Below, piece after piece: positions 6,148 through 7,365 of a DNA stretch of 7,365 nucleotides. The stretch comes from Actinomycetota bacterium (GTDB lineage: Bacteria > Actinomycetota > Humimicrobiia > Humimicrobiales > Humimicrobiaceae): contig JAMCQQ010000153.1 of assembly GCA_023379515.1 (NCBI GenBank), forward strand, positions 1 through 7,365, read 5' to 3'. The position numbers and the translations under genes were made by a program. Below the pieces are notes generated by a model. That model searched no databases and was not told where the DNA came from. It saw only the letters and a list, made by a program, of their open reading frames with translations. How positions within the stretch are numbered: the first letter of the stretch is position 1; the number at the start of each line of letters is the position of its first letter.

Positions 6148-6513
6148 TTATCTTACGACAAGACTTTTATTGGGGAATAAACGGCGGTTGATATTTAATA
6201 TAATTGGTTTTCCTGTGGTAAAACGCTCCTCTTTATAAAATTTTGAATTAGGATTATCAAATCTCGACCTGAATTTTATAAATTTTTCTGATCCCTGCTG
6301 GGTAGCAATATCATAGCGTGCCTCGAAAAATCTCATATAAAAAGTTCTGTTATTTTCTAGAAAATCAAGCATTTCTTGATTGTTTTCAAAATCTTTTTTG
6401 AGAATTTCGTGCATTTGAGACCAAGATGAAGGAATAGCAATTAATGCAGAGTGTCTTCTCTCCAAAGGAGGTCTTTTGCCTGGTAATACATGAACATGTC
6501 TTTCTGGTGACAT
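6148..6513 (-). CDS. Hypothetical protein, 121 aa
   Basis: I do not recognise this protein. It has a basic, proline-containing N-terminus (residues 1-20, with RHVHVLPGKRPPLERR), a short hydrophobic stretch SALIAIPSSW (22-31), a predicted helix rich in E, N and K (34-56), an aromatic segment TFYMRFFEARYD (57-68), and a basic C-terminal part ending in KSLVVR. There is no signal peptide, membrane segment or cysteine motif, so a small soluble protein is likely. The reading frame extends upstream to a GTG at 6546. I chose the ATG at 6513 because that GTG lies inside a good promoter -10 element and would be untranscribed or at the very 5' end. The predicted leader is 17 nt with no Shine-Dalgarno. 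It is first in the minus-strand block, 39 nt before the glycerate kinase. That is not enough to assign a role. Confidence 0.62.
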   Translation of the reverse strand: MSPERHVHVLPGKRPPLERRHSALIAIPSSWSQMHEILKKDFENNQEMLDFLENNRTFYMRFFEARYDIATQQGSEKFIKFRSRFDNPNSKFYKEERFTTGKPIILNINRRLFPNKSLVVR

Positions 6514-6536
6514 AGTTTTGGGGCAGCGTAACGAGT

Positions 6537-6565
6537 ATTGTAGCACTACAAGCTTAAAAACTCAA
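6537..6565 (-). promoter_or_regulatory. Sigma-70-like promoter of the 121-aa gene
   Basis: On the minus strand, TTGAGT (6565-6560) and TACAAT (6542-6537) are separated by exactly 17 bases. The -10 is extended by TG (TGCTACAAT). Expected transcription start is about 6530, 17 bases before the ATG at 6513. It shares the ten bases GTGCTACAAT with the glycerate kinase promoter, and it faces away from the plus-strand promoter at 6601-6629. Confidence 0.68.
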
Positions 6566-6600
6566 TAGAAAATAAATCACAGGGATTACTATCTTATAGT

Positions 6601-6629
6601 TTGAAATTTCTCTTTAAACTTGATACAAT
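6601..6629 (+). promoter_or_regulatory. Sigma-70-like promoter reading right
   Basis: TTGAAA (6601-6606) and TACAAT (6624-6629) are separated by 17 bases, and the -10 is extended (TGATACAAT). Expected start is at about 6636. The transcript would run through two very short reading frames into the 104-residue gene at 6720. With the minus-strand promoter at 6537-6565 it forms a divergent pair with about 35 bases between the two -35 boxes, which leaves room for a shared regulator, though I see no clear operator. Confidence 0.68.
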
Positions 6630-6638
6630 TTGCTTATT

Positions 6639-6677
6639 ATGGAAAATGGAAAATTATATCCTGTGAAAAAAGAATAA
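6639..6677 (+). CDS. Possible 12-codon leader ORF (MENGKLYPVKKE)
   Basis: The ATG at 6639 lies three bases after the predicted transcription start at 6636, so it would be read as a near-leaderless mini-ORF encoding MENGKLYPVKKE and ending at TAA 6675-6677. A second mini-ORF, ATG 6680 to TAA 6698-6700 (MQKEED), follows two bases later, before the 104-residue gene with its Shine-Dalgarno at 6709. In A-rich DNA such frames arise by chance, and the peptides carry no obvious attenuation codons. The case rests on position alone. Confidence 0.25.
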   Translation: MENGKLYPVKKE

Positions 6678-6719
6678 AAATGCAAAAAGAAGAAGATTAA
6701 GTAGGGGTAAGGAATAAAT

Positions 6720-7034
6720 ATGGCAAGAGAAAAAATTGCTTGGCAAAATCCTAATTTAAGAATAATAGACGGAGGAGCAAATAACTCTGATGTTAACATG
6801 ACTGATAGAATTATGGAGCAAATAGGAGATAATATGCCTTCTGATATTATGGAGGACGAGAAAACTAAAGAAACTGCAAACGACAGAAATGTTAGAAAAA
6901 TTTCTTTTAATTCTAATGGAATATCATACATTATATGGGAATCAAAACATTCTGTGGAAGCAGAAGAAAGTCAAAAATCTATAAGAAGAAATGGTTTTTT
7001 AGATAGATTGAAAAGATTTTTTAACAAAGAGTAA
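6720..7034 (+). CDS. Hypothetical charged protein, 104 aa
   Basis: I do not recognise this protein. It is hydrophilic throughout: an acidic and Asn/Met-rich middle (about 21-55), a short segment that may form beta strands, RKISFNSNGISYIIWESK (59-76), and a basic C-terminal helix RRNGFLDRLKRFFNKE (89-104) with hydrophobic Phe and Leu on one face, which could bind a membrane surface or nucleic acid. No signal peptide or membrane span. Start: ATG at 6720 has a good Shine-Dalgarno, AAGGA (6709-6713), six bases upstream, unusual in this window, and a matching promoter at 6601-6629. These two signals are the main reason to prefer it over a 105-codon hydrophobic reading frame antisense to it. The next gene begins 58 nt downstream with its own -10. 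No function can be assigned. Confidence 0.62.
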   Translation: MAREKIAWQNPNLRIIDGGANNSDVNMTDRIMEQIGDNMPSDIMEDEKTKETANDRNVRKISFNSNGISYIIWESKHSVEAEESQKSIRRNGFLDRLKRFFNKE

Positions 7035-7075
7035 TTTTTATAATATCTATGCTTCTGGTAGTTAAGAAGAATAAC

Positions 7076-7084
7076 TGTTAAAAT
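7076..7084 (+). promoter_or_regulatory. Extended -10 just upstream of the last gene
   Basis: TGTTAAAAT is an extended -10 (TGn plus TAAAAT, five of six consensus positions). The expected transcription start is at about 7091, two bases before the ATG at 7093. No good -35 is visible at 17-18 bases. The placement repeats the near-leaderless arrangement of the glycerate kinase gene. Confidence 0.5.
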
Positions 7085-7092
7085 AGTAGTTA

Positions 7093-7365
7093 ATGTCGAA
7101 ATATTATAACCCAAACAGAAAAGGCAATTTATATACCCCCGGAGTGTCATTCAAGCTTAGCCGTTCAAAATTGGATTTATTCTTGAATTGTCAAAGATGT
7201 TTTTTATCAAAATATGTAATTCCCTTAAACGGATCCCTCCATTCATTTAATTTTTCATGTTTTAAAGGAATAGCATCAATTCCAAATTTTTTCATTAAAG
7301 GAAATATTAAAGTTGGAGCTTATGCAATGGTAAAGGGGAAAATTATAGATTCCAAATATTATGCT
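7093..7365 (+). CDS. PD-(D/E)XK nuclease-like CPR protein, partial, disrupted by an inverted segment
   Basis: The reading frame is open for 91 codons to the window edge, but only about its first 37 residues look native. They contain YYNPNRKGNLY and FKLSRSKLDLFLNCQRCF (20-37), which match my recollection of the N-terminus of a conserved CPR family of PD-(D/E)XK nuclease-like proteins; members continue with a YLDRRLGV...RPPG...NLNSAVD stretch. That continuation is absent. Instead, the minus strand of 7197-7301 encodes a later part of the same family. After about 7302 the plus frame reads IKVGAYAMVKGKIIDSKYYA, which only loosely resembles the family's nuclease core and may be unrelated. The frame beyond about 7203 is therefore probably not real protein sequence. 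No Shine-Dalgarno; an extended -10 ends eight bases before the ATG. N-terminal family assignment is moderate; nuclease activity is inferred from the family. Confidence 0.6.
   Translation, partial: MSKYYNPNRKGNLYTPGVSFKLSRSKLDLFLNCQRCFLSKYVIPLNGSLHSFNFSCFKGIASIPNFFIKGNIKVGAYAMVKGKIIDSKYYA
7197..7301 (-). pseudogene. Inverted internal fragment of the same PD-(D/E)XK-like gene
   Basis: Read on the minus strand, 7301 to 7197 gives 35 uninterrupted codons containing GIDAIPLKHEKLNEWRD and ending ITYFDKKH. I recognise this as the segment that in the CPR PD-(D/E)XK-like family follows the N-terminal part by roughly 40 residues (relatives read like HPLMKKYGIDAIPF.HEK.DEWRD). Upstream on the minus strand the frame has stops, and downstream it runs into a stop inside the forward-oriented N-terminal coding sequence. 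The left junction falls in a run of six T (7200-7205). No long inverted repeats flank the piece. It is thus a back-to-front piece of the gene, from a chimeric contig end or a true rearrangement. Confidence 0.6.

Noticed and set aside
6614..6931. 105-codon hydrophobic reading frame on the minus strand
   Set aside because: It is antisense to the 104-aa gene, and its hydrophobicity is what the complement of Lys/Asn/Glu-rich codons gives. The plus-strand gene has a promoter and a Shine-Dalgarno; this frame has neither in evidence.
7197..7301. Recombinase-driven invertible switch
   Set aside because: I could not find matching inverted repeats at the two ends of the reversed segment, no recombinase gene is present, and expected coding sequence between the halves is missing.
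1..7365. Alternative genetic code with TGA as an amino acid (as in Gracilibacteria/Absconditabacteria)
   Set aside because: All recognised genes are full length under the standard code with no internal TGA, so there is no sign of recoding.

Overview
This is a low-GC bacterial fragment with compact genes, the standard genetic code (no gene needs TGA read through) and few Shine-Dalgarno sequences. Gene content and style fit a Candidate Phyla Radiation (Patescibacteria) bacterium, possibly Microgenomates. The pointers are a split transketolase, a MOFRL-type glycerate kinase, a stand-alone DUF2090 protein and a terminal PD-(D/E)XK-like protein of a kind I recall from CPR genomes. That assignment is inference. 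Bases 1-15 match the end of an Illumina adapter, so the window probably begins at the raw end of an assembled contig.

Layout. 72-1007 (+) encodes a DUF2090 aldolase-like protein. It meets tail to tail, with an 11-nt overlap, a minus-strand block read right to left: a small unknown protein (6513-6148), glycerate 2-kinase (6108-4831), transketolase N-terminal subunit (4674-3811), transketolase C-terminal subunit (3721-2732) and an FAD-linked 2-hydroxyacid dehydrogenase (2658-997). The three larger gaps in this block each hold a different short-period AT-rich repeat array, and one also holds a GC-rich palindrome. From about 6514 rightwards there is a divergent promoter region, then a small charged unknown protein (6720-7034, +) and the start of a PD-(D/E)XK-like gene (7093 to the edge, +).

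Metabolism. The two transketolase subunits should form one thiamine-diphosphate enzyme that exchanges two-carbon units among sugar phosphates. The kinase would put glycerate into lower glycolysis as 2-phosphoglycerate. The FAD enzyme would oxidise a 2-hydroxyacid such as lactate or glycolate, and the DUF2090 protein is probably an aldolase on a sugar-acid phosphate. Together they look like a small carbon-salvage module feeding triose and C3-acid metabolism. The linkage is inferred from proximity.

Most notable signals. First, several genes have an extended -10 element (TGnTANAAT) placed so that transcription would begin at, or a few bases before, the ATG, which suggests leaderless mRNAs. Second, the terminal gene appears to contain a ~105-bp piece of itself in reverse orientation (7197-7301), either a chimeric contig end or a real local inversion. 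I found no RNA genes, CRISPR array, transposase or convincing intrinsic terminator.
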